Positions 1 to 7,663 of a stretch of 20,786 nt of DNA are shown here, piece by piece. Under the pieces are notes generated by a model. It ran no database searches. It worked only from the letters and a program-made list of their open reading frames with translations, and was not told where the DNA came from. The DNA lies in the IMG/VR virus record IMGVR_UViG_3300033149_006003, positions 1-20,786 of that record, one strand, 5' to 3'. How positions within the stretch are numbered: position 1 is the first letter of the stretch; each line of letters opens with the position of its first letter. The translations under genes and the position numbers were made by a program. Source of the stretch: a virus.

Positions 1-123
1 GTTTCGACTGCCGCTTTTTTTTCACAGTTTTAGCCCGAAAAAGCGGGTTATAAAACAAGTCTGGCGCGGCACACAGTATTAAATATAACAGTAAAATCTA
101 TAACAACAGCAGGAGGGCATATT
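1..123. other. Leader upstream of terminase; possible packaging-site region
   Basis: No gene is visible here. The stretch has a T-run (about 15-22), a short hairpin whose arms AGCCCG and CGGGTT (about 32-49, one G-T pair) flank an A-rich loop, a TTATAAAA string (48-55), a GC-rich patch near 61-72, and then an A+T-rich run into the ribosome site at 110-116. In lambda-type phages the cos packaging site lies directly before the small terminase gene, so part of cos could be here, but I cannot recognise a cohesive-end sequence or repeated R sites. No convincing -35/-10 pair was found. Confidence 0.25.
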
Positions 124-699
124 ATGCCAATTTATCTTAGTCAAACAGAATACGCCAAGCATAGAGGGATATCTCAACCGCGAGTATCTGTAATGGTTAA
201 ACAGGGAAAGCTCGATGGGTGCATTAAAAAAATAGGAAAATACAAAAAGATTGACCGGGACAAGGCCGACGAAGCGCTTAAAAACAACCTGGACAGGATT
301 TATAATCCAAATAGAAAAGTCACGAAGAAAGAAGTTGAAGAGACAATTAAGGCCGTGGGCTTCGAGCACATGAGTATGACTGAGGCACAAAAAGCGCAAT
401 CACAATATAAAGCTGCTTTGTTAAAACTGGACTATGAGGAACGGACGGGGGAATTAATTTCTGCCAGTCAGGTAAAAAAAGAAGTCTTTGGGATGGCAAG
501 AATGACAAGAGATGCAATTCTCAATATTCCAGACCATTTCCGCCGAGCTCGCCAGCATGACAAATGTGCATGCAATTTACGAAAAGTTGACTGCAGAATT
601 AACACAGGCTTTGGAGGAATTAAGCAAATGAAAATTGAACATATTATTCCGGATAATAAATGGATTCATTACCAACAAAATATTTTAAAGCTGGCATAA
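124..699 (+). CDS. terS: Phage terminase small subunit (Nu1-like), C-terminus frameshifted
   Basis: This is probably the DNA-recognition subunit of the terminase, which binds the packaging site and brings in the large subunit. The N-terminal ~30 residues (LSQTEYAKHRGISQPRVSVM) look like the winged helix-turn-helix of Nu1-like proteins. Residues ~30-60 continue with the usual basic stretch and ADEALKNN. The start has a strong AGGAGGG site at 110-116. From residue ~138 the reading frame loses family character and becomes rich in Cys, His and Arg. The +1 frame from 536 instead reads ISAELASMTNVHAIYEKL and on to ALEELSK, stopping with TGA at 629-631. That helical tail is what Nu1 relatives usually carry after an IPDR motif. 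A two-base loss near 535 would explain it, and repair would give about 169 residues (lambda Nu1 is 181). The unrepaired frame overlaps the large terminase by 40 bases; the repaired one does not. It could be a sequencing error, a real mutation or recoding. Confidence 0.85.
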   Translation: MPIYLSQTEYAKHRGISQPRVSVMVKQGKLDGCIKKIGKYKKIDRDKADEALKNNLDRIYNPNRKVTKKEVEETIKAVGFEHMSMTEAQKAQSQYKAALLKLDYEERTGELISASQVKKEVFGMARMTRDAILNIPDHFRRARQHDKCACNLRKVDCRINTGFGGIKQMKIEHIIPDNKWIHYQQNILKLA

Positions 700-2555
700 A
701 GCCTGACCCTTATATCGATTTCGTCGAATGGGGGAACAAATATTTTCGGCTGACAAAAGAATCCAGTGCTGAGTATGGCCAATACAGAACAAGTAGAACA
801 CCATGGGTGGAAGAAATTTTGCGTGAATTGTCTCCGCAATCGCAAACTCAGACAGTAGTTGTGATTAAGCCGACCCAGATGGGATTTACCACCTTAGCTA
901 CCATCATGCTCTGCTGCATAGCACATAGGTATCAGGGACCCTGTATGTTCGCACAACCCACTGATGATATGGTGAAAAAATTTTCAAAAAAGAAACTTGC
1001 CCCTACTGTCAGAGCTATCCCTGCATTAAAAGATATCATTAAGCCTGTAAAATCCAGAGATGCCGGGAATACGCTTTTATTGAAAGAATTTCCAGGTGGC
1101 TCTTGGACACTGACCGGTTCGAACAGTCCTGCAAGCGCAAGATCGGACTCTATCAGATATCTCATTTTAGATGATTACGATGGATTCATACAGGATGCAG
1201 GTGGAGAAGGTTTACCCGGTGACTTGATGAAAAAAAGAACCGACGCTTTTGGTAGTAAAAAGAAAATATATATCAATTCGACTCCAACAATTAAAGGTTC
1301 AAGCCACATTGAAGTTGAATGGGAAGCCTCAAGCCAAGGGCATTTTAACGTCCCGTGTCCTCATTGTGGGGAATATCAGTTTTTGGAATTTGGTGGACCC
1401 GATGCAGATTACGGAATCAAATTCACACGAGATGACGATGGACAAATAACTGATACATGGTATGTCTGTCAACATTGCCATCAGCGTATTGATGAGTGGC
1501 ATAAAACAGAGATGTTGTCAAAAGGCAAGTATATCCATAAATATCCAGACCGTAAAATCAGAGGTTTTAAAGTAAATTCTCAATATTCGCCACTTGGCTG
1601 GGTGACCTGGGCGCAGATAGCAGAAGAATTTTTAAAGGCCACAAAAGCATTAAAGCGTGGTGATACCCGGTTAATGAAGACCTGGACAAATACTCGGCAG
1701 GCCGAGACATGGGAAGAAACAGGAGATCAGCCGGAATGGGAGAAACTTGCTGCCAGAGCAGAACCTTATAAAATTCTTACTGTCCCCATGGAAGCGATGC
1801 TTTTGGTCGGCGGCGTAGATACGCAGGATAACAGGCTTGAAGTGTTGATTGAAGCCTTCGGTCGTGGTGAAGAATCGTGGATAATTTATCAATCTTCACT
1901 GTATGGTGACCCGGACAGGCCGGAAGTTTGGAAAAAGCTGGATGAATTATTATTTCGTACGTATGAACATGAATCCGGAATCGGGATGCACATTGAGGCG
2001 CTTGGTGTTGATACCGGTGGCCATAAAACGCAGTCTGTATATAATTACTGCAGGTCAAGGGCTCCTGTGGTTTTTGCTCTTAAAGGTGCAAGCACGGCAG
2101 GGAAACCGGTAATTGGAAGCCCCACAAAGCAAGATATAAATTATGCTGGTGAAAAGATTAAAAAGGGCGTGACGCTGTGGACAATAGGGACTGATGTCGC
2201 CAAGGGCACAATTTATAATCGTTTAAAACTTACCACTCCCGGACCGGGATTTATCCATTTCCCAATCGGCCTTAACGATGAATTTTATAGGCAATTAACT
2301 GCTGAAAAAATTGTAAAGTCATATAATAATCAAGGATTCGCAGTTCAAAAATGGATTAAAACAAGGGCAAGGAACGATGTCCTCGATTGTAAGGTTTATT
2401 CATATGCCGCAGCGTTAAAAGCCGGGCTTGCATATAGAGACTGGGACAGGGTTGCACAATCGTTTAAAGGTGCAAAACAGACATCTTCACAGCCTAAAAA
2501 AGCAGTGGTTCAGCATCAAGGTTATAATAAACCGTCATGGTTTCAAAATAGATAG
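660..2555 (+). CDS. terL: Phage terminase large subunit (GpA family)
   Basis: This is the packaging motor and nuclease: its ATPase drives DNA through the portal and its nuclease cuts concatemers. At 631 residues it is close to lambda gpA (641). A Walker A-type loop KPTQMGFTT lies at residues 70-78, a Walker B-type strand RYLILDDYDGF at 166-176, and a coupling-motif-like STPT at 207-210. Two CxxC pairs (Cys233/236 and Cys270/273) form a likely zinc finger within the family's central region. The C-terminal nuclease half shows acidic residues in GVDTQDNRLEV (Asp387), GVDTGGH (Asp451) and RNDVLDCK (Asp573, Asp576), consistent with an RNase H-like metal site. The ATG at 660 directly follows two in-frame stop codons (TAA at 654 and 657), so no longer start is possible. 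The ribosome site is weak, suggesting translation coupled to the small subunit upstream. Assignment is firm from motifs, length and position before the portal. Confidence 0.95.
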   Translation: MDSLPTKYFKAGIKPDPYIDFVEWGNKYFRLTKESSAEYGQYRTSRTPWVEEILRELSPQSQTQTVVVIKPTQMGFTTLATIMLCCIAHRYQGPCMFAQPTDDMVKKFSKKKLAPTVRAIPALKDIIKPVKSRDAGNTLLLKEFPGGSWTLTGSNSPASARSDSIRYLILDDYDGFIQDAGGEGLPGDLMKKRTDAFGSKKKIYINSTPTIKGSSHIEVEWEASSQGHFNVPCPHCGEYQFLEFGGPDADYGIKFTRDDDGQITDTWYVCQHCHQRIDEWHKTEMLSKGKYIHKYPDRKIRGFKVNSQYSPLGWVTWAQIAEEFLKATKALKRGDTRLMKTWTNTRQAETWEETGDQPEWEKLAARAEPYKILTVPMEAMLLVGGVDTQDNRLEVLIEAFGRGEESWIIYQSSLYGDPDRPEVWKKLDELLFRTYEHESGIGMHIEALGVDTGGHKTQSVYNYCRSRAPVVFALKGASTAGKPVIGSPTKQDINYAGEKIKKGVTLWTIGTDVAKGTIYNRLKLTTPGPGFIHFPIGLNDEFYRQLTAEKIVKSYNNQGFAVQKWIKTRARNDVLDCKVYSYAAALKAGLAYRDWDRVAQSFKGAKQTSSQPKKAVVQHQGYNKPSWFQNR

Positions 2556-2567
2556 GAGTCTTTTTTT

Positions 2568-2765
2568 ATGCAGGAACTTAAAAAAATAAAACTTCTCACA
2601 GTTGATCAAGTGCACCGGATTCTTGGCTGCAGTAAAAGCCATGTTTATAATCTAATCGACCAGCAGATCCTCCCGGCTGTTAAAATCGGCGTGCGCATGG
2701 GCATTAGAATCCGTAAAAGCGACGTCATAAATTTCATTAATCAGTCTGTCATTATTGACGATTAA
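2568..2765 (+). CDS. Small excisionase-like helix-turn-helix DNA-binding protein
   Basis: A 65-residue protein of the MerR/excisionase-like helix-turn-helix type (HTH_17). It shows the typical order LLTVDQVHRILGCSKSHVYN (residues ~9-28), then a recognition and wing segment with ILPAVKIG, RIRKSDV and the final helix. Such proteins act as transcription regulators, excisionases or architectural factors; which applies here cannot be told. AGGAG overlaps the large terminase stop codon and is followed by a T-run before the ATG, so it is co-transcribed with terminase. A DNA-binding regulator between the terminase and the joiner/portal is not part of the lambda core order, so this looks like an inserted accessory gene. 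It could also be a spare DNA-recognition protein for packaging, since Nu1 has a related fold. Confidence 0.75.
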   Translation: MQELKKIKLLTVDQVHRILGCSKSHVYNLIDQQILPAVKIGVRMGIRIRKSDVINFINQSVIIDD

Positions 2766-2788
2766 CCTCCCGTTATTCCTTTCTTTCT

Positions 2789-2890
2789 ATGTCGACCCCG
2801 GAGCTGTTTTTCCTTGAAATCTGGATACAAGGTTTCTGGCAGCAAAGCGACACAGTAACCCTTGAGGAGTACATCAAGGAATTATTATAA
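2789..2890 (+). CDS. Possible 33-residue peptide, doubtful
   Basis: A short open frame starts with MSTPELFFLEIWIQGFWQQ and ends with a helical LEEYIKELL. It lies between the helix-turn-helix gene and the hairpin. No Shine-Dalgarno site is visible: the bases before the ATG are pyrimidine-rich. The mix of aromatic residues followed by an acidic amphipathic tail is protein-like, and the rest of this gap is otherwise empty, but chance is a fair explanation. I do not recognise a family. Confidence 0.3.
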   Translation: MSTPELFFLEIWIQGFWQQSDTVTLEEYIKELL

Positions 2891-2924
2891 GCAGTAGAAA
2901 CAATATTAAATAAATAAAATTTAA

Positions 2925-2950
2925 AAGCCCGGAGGATTTGTTCTGGGCTT
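2925..2950 (+). terminator. Strong hairpin, possible transcription terminator
   Basis: A nine-base-pair stem AAGCCCGGA / TCTGGGCTT (one G-T pair) encloses an eight-base loop. On the + strand it is followed by CCTCTCTT, not a clean T-run. Read on the - strand, the stem is followed by TTAAATTTTATT, closer to an intrinsic terminator. It may attenuate transcription between terminase and head genes or act on antisense transcripts. The rest of the 2891-3032 gap shows no gene and no clear promoter. Confidence 0.5.
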
Positions 2951-3032
2951 CCTCTCTTAAAAAAAGTCCATCCTTTCCATTCTTTACATGGTCTATTTGT
3001 GCTTTAAAATAATGGCATGATATCTTACCACC

Positions 3033-3257
3033 ATGGCACGATACACACTCGAACGAATAAATGCAAAAATAGCACTTTGGGAAGCAGCTGACGACGCTGT
3101 TTCAACCGGGCAGTCATATTCTATTGCTGGCCGGATGCTCACACGAGCGGACGCTGATTTTATTGATCAGAAACTTGACAGACTTTATGCCGAAAAGGAC
3201 AGAATAGTCAATGGCTGCGGTAGGATTGTTGCAAGGCAAGGGAGGGTGGCTCGATGA
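3033..3257 (+). CDS. gpW-like / DUF6148 head-tail joining protein
   Basis: A 74-residue protein placed exactly where lambda W (68 residues) sits, between large terminase and portal. The sequence begins MARYTLERINAKIALWEAAD and contains TGQSYSIAGRMLTRAD followed by a charged helix, the pattern I associate with the DUF6148 small phage proteins. By position it should help finish the portal opening after packaging and prepare it for the tail. An in-frame TGA at 3018 leaves ATG 3033 as the only reasonable start. The ribosome site is poor. The final TGA shares its A with the portal start region (ATGA at 3254-3257), so the two are translationally coupled. Placement is firm; the exact family is less so. 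Confidence 0.75.
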   Translation: MARYTLERINAKIALWEAADDAVSTGQSYSIAGRMLTRADADFIDQKLDRLYAEKDRIVNGCGRIVARQGRVAR

Positions 3258-4813
3258 ATAATACTCCTATCCTTTATGGTCCCGACAATCGGCCATTGCG
3301 CCAAACCAGCGGAGTAAATCCATACGGCAGTCAAGAAGTATCCCGGCTTGCAGGTGGCCTGCGCGGTACTTTGTCAAATTGGTTTGTGCATAGGAACGAT
3401 TCATATTCCGCAAAGGCAGAAAGGCGGGTAATCGCTGATAGAGCAGAAGACCTTGCCGCCAACGATACCCACGCTACATCAGGTATTGATTCCATTGCAA
3501 CTAATACCATCGGGACAGGCCTTAATCCTCAATCAAGGCCAAATGCTAAAATATTGGGTTGGGACGATCAACAAACAAGAGATTTTCAGACTCAAGCAGA
3601 ATGGGCATGGTATATATGGCAAAGTGAAAGCGATGCTGCAGGCCGAATATCTTTTTGGCAGAATTGTCTTGTTGCAATTCGTAGCTTATTAATCAAGGGT
3701 GAATTTTTCCGGATTCCGTTGATGATAAAACGTCCCGGACGTACTTTTTCCCTTGCTTTGCAGTCAGTTGATCCTATTCGTGTTTATACACCATCTGACC
3801 TCACTGAGCGTAAAAATATTCATGATGGGGTTGTTGTTGGCAAATACGGAATTCCAAAAGCTTATTATGTCGCAAATCCTGACACGTCATTTATAAATTA
3901 TGATCTCAACTCAAATGACTTTGCCCGTGTTCGTGCAAGGGCAGGGCACAGGCCAGGCATGATTCATGTTTTTATAGCAAAAACAGAAGAGCAAGTACGG
4001 GGGGTTTCTATCCTCGCTCCTGCAATGAAATTCTTTAAAGACCTTAATGATTATCTTGATTTTGAGTTGGTCGGCGCAATTATCGCATCTTCCTTTCCGG
4101 TTTTTATCGAGACTGTAGATCCTTCCGGCACGGCGGACACTCTGGGAAACGCTTTTAATCAAATGGCCACGGCTGATGAAAAAACAAGATACCATGAAAC
4201 TGCACCGGGGACTGTTCTCTATGGCAATGCTAACGAAAAGCCTCATGTTTTAAAAAGCGATCGACCCGGGAATTCCTTTGAGCCATTTGTTGAACGAATT
4301 TTGCGGGCAATCGGTGCAGCAATCGGCATGCCGTATGAAGTGATTTCAAAAGATTTTTCCAAGACAAACTATTCATCAGCAAGGGCGGCATTACTTGAAG
4401 CATGGCGGGTTTTTGCAGTGTATCAAAAATGGATGATCGACGGATTCTGCCAGCCGGTCTGGAATATGGTACTCGAAGAGGCTTGGCTGCGCGGTATGAT
4501 AAAATTACCGGCCGGGTCTCCTGATTGGTACGATGCAGTTCATGCATATACAAGAGCCGGGTGGATTCCTCCACGCAGAGGCCACGTTGACCCGCTGAAA
4601 GAAGTCAAGGCAAATATTCTTGCAATACAGCATAATATTTCAACCCTTGCCTCGGTCACGGCGGAAGTTGGCGGCGGTGATTATGAGTCGAATTTGCAGC
4701 AACGTAAAAATGAGCGGGACCTTGAAAAAGAACTTGAAATTATACCGCCTGCCGATCTTGCAAAACAGCAGCAACAGCAACAGCAGGGAGTAGGAGATCA
4801 GAATGAATCATAA
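3254..4813 (+). CDS. Phage portal protein (lambda gpB family)
   Basis: The dodecameric portal forms the DNA entry channel at one vertex of the head, docks terminase and later the tail. At 519 residues it is close to lambda gpB (533). Family character is clear in ERRVIADRAEDLAANDTHAT (about residues 56-75), followed by NTIGTGLNPQ, in the region QSVDPIRVYTP, and in the C-terminal part with GMPYEVISKDFSKTNYSSAR, which is typical of this portal group. The C-terminus ends in a glutamine tract of seven residues (about 4769-4789) followed by GVGDQNES. In lambda the portal N-terminus is trimmed by the head protease; whether that happens here cannot be seen. It overlaps the preceding gene by ATGA and the following protease gene by 11 bases. 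Confidence 0.95.
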   Translation: MNNTPILYGPDNRPLRQTSGVNPYGSQEVSRLAGGLRGTLSNWFVHRNDSYSAKAERRVIADRAEDLAANDTHATSGIDSIATNTIGTGLNPQSRPNAKILGWDDQQTRDFQTQAEWAWYIWQSESDAAGRISFWQNCLVAIRSLLIKGEFFRIPLMIKRPGRTFSLALQSVDPIRVYTPSDLTERKNIHDGVVVGKYGIPKAYYVANPDTSFINYDLNSNDFARVRARAGHRPGMIHVFIAKTEEQVRGVSILAPAMKFFKDLNDYLDFELVGAIIASSFPVFIETVDPSGTADTLGNAFNQMATADEKTRYHETAPGTVLYGNANEKPHVLKSDRPGNSFEPFVERILRAIGAAIGMPYEVISKDFSKTNYSSARAALLEAWRVFAVYQKWMIDGFCQPVWNMVLEEAWLRGMIKLPAGSPDWYDAVHAYTRAGWIPPRRGHVDPLKEVKANILAIQHNISTLASVTAEVGGGDYESNLQQRKNERDLEKELEIIPPADLAKQQQQQQQGVGDQNES

Positions 4814-6032
4814 TTTTAATATTTTATCTCAACCATGGGCAATAACTCAAGAATGTCTTGAATTAGTTGCCCGCGAGTTGCAAGCAGCAAAAGAAGCCTC
4901 TTTTCAGCTGCCATTAGATCGAGAGGACATCGATAAAATACAGCTGAATATCCATAACGGCGTTGCTATTATCTCGATTACCGGCACATTATATCCCCGT
5001 GATTCATGGTATTCGCAAACATCGTATGAGCAGATCAGAGAGCAGGTCAATGCTGCTGTGTCTGATTCAGCAGTTCAGGCGATTGTTTTAAAAATATCAT
5101 CTCCTGGTGGCCTTGTATCCGGATGTAAAGAACTTGCTGATTTTATCTTTCAGGCTGGTAAGACCAAGCATATTTACGCTTATGCTGATGGGCAGATGTG
5201 TTCTGCTGCTTACTGGATAGGCTCAGCGGCAAAAGATATTGCAGCACCTGTCACGGCTGATATTGGCAGTATCGGCGTAAGGATGATACACATTGATTGG
5301 TCTAAGTTTAATGATGAGATGGGGCTAAAGTACACACATCTCGCGGCCGGTAGTTATAAAACACTTGGGAACGAAGACGAACCCCTGAATAAAAAAGCAA
5401 AAGATTATTTTCAGGCGCAGTTAGATACGCTTTATACAATTTTTGTTGATTCTGTTGCCAAAAATCGCAGGGTGGATACAGAAAAAGCTTTAGCCATGGC
5501 AGATGGGAAGGTTTTTCTTGCTGAAGAAGCTCTGAAGGTCGGGTTGATTGACAGGATTGAACAAGATTTTCAATCATATTTCACATTAATTTTAAAAAAG
5601 GAAAAAATTATGGACATTGCAACATTGAAAGCAGATTACCCAGATCTGTACAGTACAATCTTCGATGAGGGGAAGTCTGCCGCCGTGGCAGAAAATGAAG
5701 AAAAAGTAAAAGCAGCCGTAGCGGAGGAAACCGCACGCATCACGGGCATTGTTGGTGCGATTGCTGGAAAAGAGACGGCAGAAAAAATCACCGCAGTTGT
5801 AAAATCTGGTGCAAGCGTTGAGATGGTCGAGTCCCTTAAGGACTTATTCGTTGCTTCTGAGGAAGGTAAAACTGATGACACGACAGAAGCAAACTCAACT
5901 ACAAGAGCAGATATTCTGGCCGCATTGCAAAATGCCCATTCTGATGGAGTGAATCTTGAGAATGGTACAGAAAGCACGCAGGGTAAAAGCCTTGAAGAGC
6001 AGGCTAAAGAACTTGCCAGTTTGGCAAATTGA
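4803..6032 (+). CDS. S49 family capsid maturation protease with C-terminal scaffold (gpC-like)
   Basis: A signal-peptide-peptidase-A type serine protease that matures the procapsid, comparable to lambda gpC (409 residues here, 439 there). The fold's core is visible: VAIISITGTLYPR (54-66), the oxyanion-type SSPGGLVSG (99-107), the nucleophile region QMCSAAYW with Ser134, and the catalytic Lys186 in AAGSYKTLGNEDEP. The protease domain ends near residue 252. Residues ~270-409 are a helical, alanine/glutamate-rich tail (EEKVKAAVAEETARITG) typical of scaffold proteins. ATG 4803 lies inside the portal gene's end, preceded by GGAGTAGGAG, a strong ribosome site. An internal in-frame ATG at 5610 can start the scaffold alone. 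There is no signal peptide or membrane segment, consistent with action inside the procapsid. Confidence 0.93.
   Translation: MNHNFNILSQPWAITQECLELVARELQAAKEASFQLPLDREDIDKIQLNIHNGVAIISITGTLYPRDSWYSQTSYEQIREQVNAAVSDSAVQAIVLKISSPGGLVSGCKELADFIFQAGKTKHIYAYADGQMCSAAYWIGSAAKDIAAPVTADIGSIGVRMIHIDWSKFNDEMGLKYTHLAAGSYKTLGNEDEPLNKKAKDYFQAQLDTLYTIFVDSVAKNRRVDTEKALAMADGKVFLAEEALKVGLIDRIEQDFQSYFTLILKKEKIMDIATLKADYPDLYSTIFDEGKSAAVAENEEKVKAAVAEETARITGIVGAIAGKETAEKITAVVKSGASVEMVESLKDLFVASEEGKTDDTTEANSTTRADILAALQNAHSDGVNLENGTESTQGKSLEEQAKELASLAN
5610..6032 (+). CDS. Nested in-frame scaffold protein (Nu3-like)
   Basis: The codon for Met270 of the protease gene is preceded by AAGGA at 5598-5602, seven bases upstream, in a local A-rich stretch, the layout of a real initiation site. 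Starting there gives a 140-residue protein beginning MDIATLKADYPDLYSTIFDE, made of charged helices with no protease residues. In lambda, Nu3 scaffold is made the same way from an internal start in gene C and guides capsid assembly before being removed. The arrangement here is seen directly; the role is inferred from that parallel. The sequence break from folded domain to low-complexity helix right at this point supports it. Confidence 0.7.
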   Translation: MDIATLKADYPDLYSTIFDEGKSAAVAENEEKVKAAVAEETARITGIVGAIAGKETAEKITAVVKSGASVEMVESLKDLFVASEEGKTDDTTEANSTTRADILAALQNAHSDGVNLENGTESTQGKSLEEQAKELASLAN

Positions 6033-6051
6033 TTAAAAGGAGACTAATAAA

Positions 6052-6417
6052 ATGACACAATCTTTTGGTATGACAACAGAAACATACACCGAGCTGGAAT
6101 TTTTGGGCGATCATCCACCCATTACCATTTCCGGCACTCTTGCATCCGGGCAGAATCTTACGTCCGGGACGGTTGTTGGTAAACTTTCTTCAGGTGGGAA
6201 ATATGTAATTCTTGCGCCGGCGGCTTCAGATGGCTCTGAATCTGCGGCAGGAATTTTAATCGGCGATCTTGATGCATCCGGCGGAGATGAGCCTGGTATT
6301 TTTCTTGCGCACGGCGAGGCTATTTCTGATAATCTTACATGGCCTGCCGGAATTACTGATAATCAGAAAGCAACAGCTATTGCTCAGCTTCGTGCGCTTG
6401 GCATCTTTGTGAAATAA
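6052..6417 (+). CDS. Head decoration protein (lambda gpD-like)
   Basis: A 121-residue protein following the protease/scaffold gene and preceding the major capsid gene, as lambda gpD (110 residues) does. It contains the beta-rich, glycine-rich stretch GTLASGQNLTSGTVVGKLSS, then AAGILIGDLDASGGDEPG and an acidic end, typical of the family. Decoration trimers bind the expanded shell and stabilise it against internal DNA pressure. AAAAGGAGA before the ATG is a strong ribosome site, fitting a high-copy structural protein. Confidence 0.88.
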   Translation: MTQSFGMTTETYTELEFLGDHPPITISGTLASGQNLTSGTVVGKLSSGGKYVILAPAASDGSESAAGILIGDLDASGGDEPGIFLAHGEAISDNLTWPAGITDNQKATAIAQLRALGIFVK

Positions 6418-6436
6418 AAAAAGGAGAAAAAATAAC

Positions 6437-7462
6437 ATGTCTCTAACATTACCTGAATTAGACTGGCGAGTACAAACCAGAGCAGTTGAGCAGATTAAAA
6501 CTCCGCCCAAAATGCTCCAGGATTTAATTTTTAAAAACAGACATCCGAACCCCACTGACACAATCGAGATTGATATTATGAAAGGCGGGAAAAAACTCGC
6601 TCCCTTTGTTACTGACCTCGAAGGTGGAAAAATAATTTCCGGCTCCACAAGAGAATCCCGGGTCATCAAAACACCCAGAATAAGGCTGAAGGAACCGCTC
6701 ACGGCAAAAAAGCTGCTTGGTGAAAGAGGCGTTGGCCAGACTTACTATGCTGGCGGTATCAGCGACATCAATCAGGCCATGAATCAGAAAATCGCCTGGG
6801 AAAATAGAGAACTGAAAAACAGAATCCTCAATCGTATTGAATGGATGGCAGCGCAGGCCTTAACTGGTAAAATGACTGTAGCTCAGGATAACATTGCCTT
6901 TCAGGTTGATTATCTCATGCCGGCTGCAAATAAAATTACGCTTGGCTCAGGCGTAACCTGGGCTGCAGGCGATACCGGGAATCCCCTTGATAATATTCAG
7001 TCATGGACTGATCAGATTGTTAATGACCTTGGTTATGGTCCCGACATTCTCATTTGCGGCATTAATGCAGCTGCGGCACTTCGAAAAAAGGTTGCTGCGG
7101 ACGAATGGTTTGACGTTCGCCGTGTTTCAGCCGGAACGTTTAATTGGAATATGACATCAAATTACATGGGTAATCTTGGTGGAATATCTGTATATCGGTA
7201 TGGTTCTTTATATGAGGATGCATCCGGTGCAGATCAGAATCTTATCGATCCTGACAAAGTCTATCTTGTTGCCACTTCTGCCCGTTTTTCAATCGAGTTT
7301 GGGATTATTCTTGATCTTGATGCCGGCGCAACAGTCGTTGGTGAGATGTTCGCCAAGAATTGGAAAACAAAAGACCCATCTGTCCTCTGGAATCTTATTG
7401 AATCAAGACCTCTGCCCGTCGTGTGGCAGCCGGAAGCGATTATCGAAGCAACTGTGCTTTAA
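6437..7462 (+). CDS. Major capsid protein (lambda gpE family)
   Basis: Shell-forming protein of 341 residues, the same length as lambda gpE. Typical family segments are KTPPKMLQDLIF (about 21-32), RVIKTPRIRLKEPLT (about 75-89), GERGVGQTYYAGG, and the C-terminal region with DPDKVYLVATSARFSIEFG and a closing VWQPEAIIEATVL. It follows the decoration gene with an AAAGGAG ribosome site. No long N-terminal delta domain of the HK97 type is present, consistent with the separate scaffold in the gene before. Confidence 0.95.
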   Translation: MSLTLPELDWRVQTRAVEQIKTPPKMLQDLIFKNRHPNPTDTIEIDIMKGGKKLAPFVTDLEGGKIISGSTRESRVIKTPRIRLKEPLTAKKLLGERGVGQTYYAGGISDINQAMNQKIAWENRELKNRILNRIEWMAAQALTGKMTVAQDNIAFQVDYLMPAANKITLGSGVTWAAGDTGNPLDNIQSWTDQIVNDLGYGPDILICGINAAAALRKKVAADEWFDVRRVSAGTFNWNMTSNYMGNLGGISVYRYGSLYEDASGADQNLIDPDKVYLVATSARFSIEFGIILDLDAGATVVGEMFAKNWKTKDPSVLWNLIESRPLPVVWQPEAIIEATVL

Positions 7463-7471
7463 GGAGGTATC

Positions 7472-7660
7472 ATGGCCAAAGCAAAAAAAATGAGTATAGT
7501 CCTGGTGAATAAAGTTCTATTGAAATCAGGATATCATCTTCCCGATGAAATCATCGAATGCGATGAAAGCGAAGCGAAGCGGCTAATTAAACTTAATGCC
7601 GCTTTGCCTTGCGCCGAAGTCTCCCCCGATGAAATGTATAAAAACAAAGAGAAAGAATAA
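7472..7660 (+). CDS. Small head-region protein of unknown role (gpFI position)
   Basis: A 62-residue protein with a perfect AAGGAGGT ribosome site, nine bases after the major capsid gene. The body has a short strand-rich core (SIVLVNKVLLKSGYHLP), then ECDESEAKRLIKLNAALP and a charged end. This resembles small phage proteins with a 'device after the capsid gene' layout, in which a short motif of type DESEAKRLI..GAA is common. In lambda the position is held by FI, which stimulates packaging, but I see no clear FI similarity. Expression is probably high given the ribosome site. Confidence 0.7.
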   Translation: MAKAKKMSIVLVNKVLLKSGYHLPDEIIECDESEAKRLIKLNAALPCAEVSPDEMYKNKEKE

Positions 7661-7663
7661 CCC

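Noticed and set aside
79-399. 106-residue open frame on the - strand
   Set aside because: Antisense to the small terminase, Cys/Phe-rich composition with no family character and no ribosome site.
3018-3040. Sigma-54 style TGGCA elements near the joiner gene
   Set aside because: TGGCA strings occur but no GC element is found at the required spacing.
5308-5977. Two - strand frames (89 and 113 residues) across the protease gene
   Set aside because: They are shadows of codon bias in the + strand gene; composition is not protein-like.
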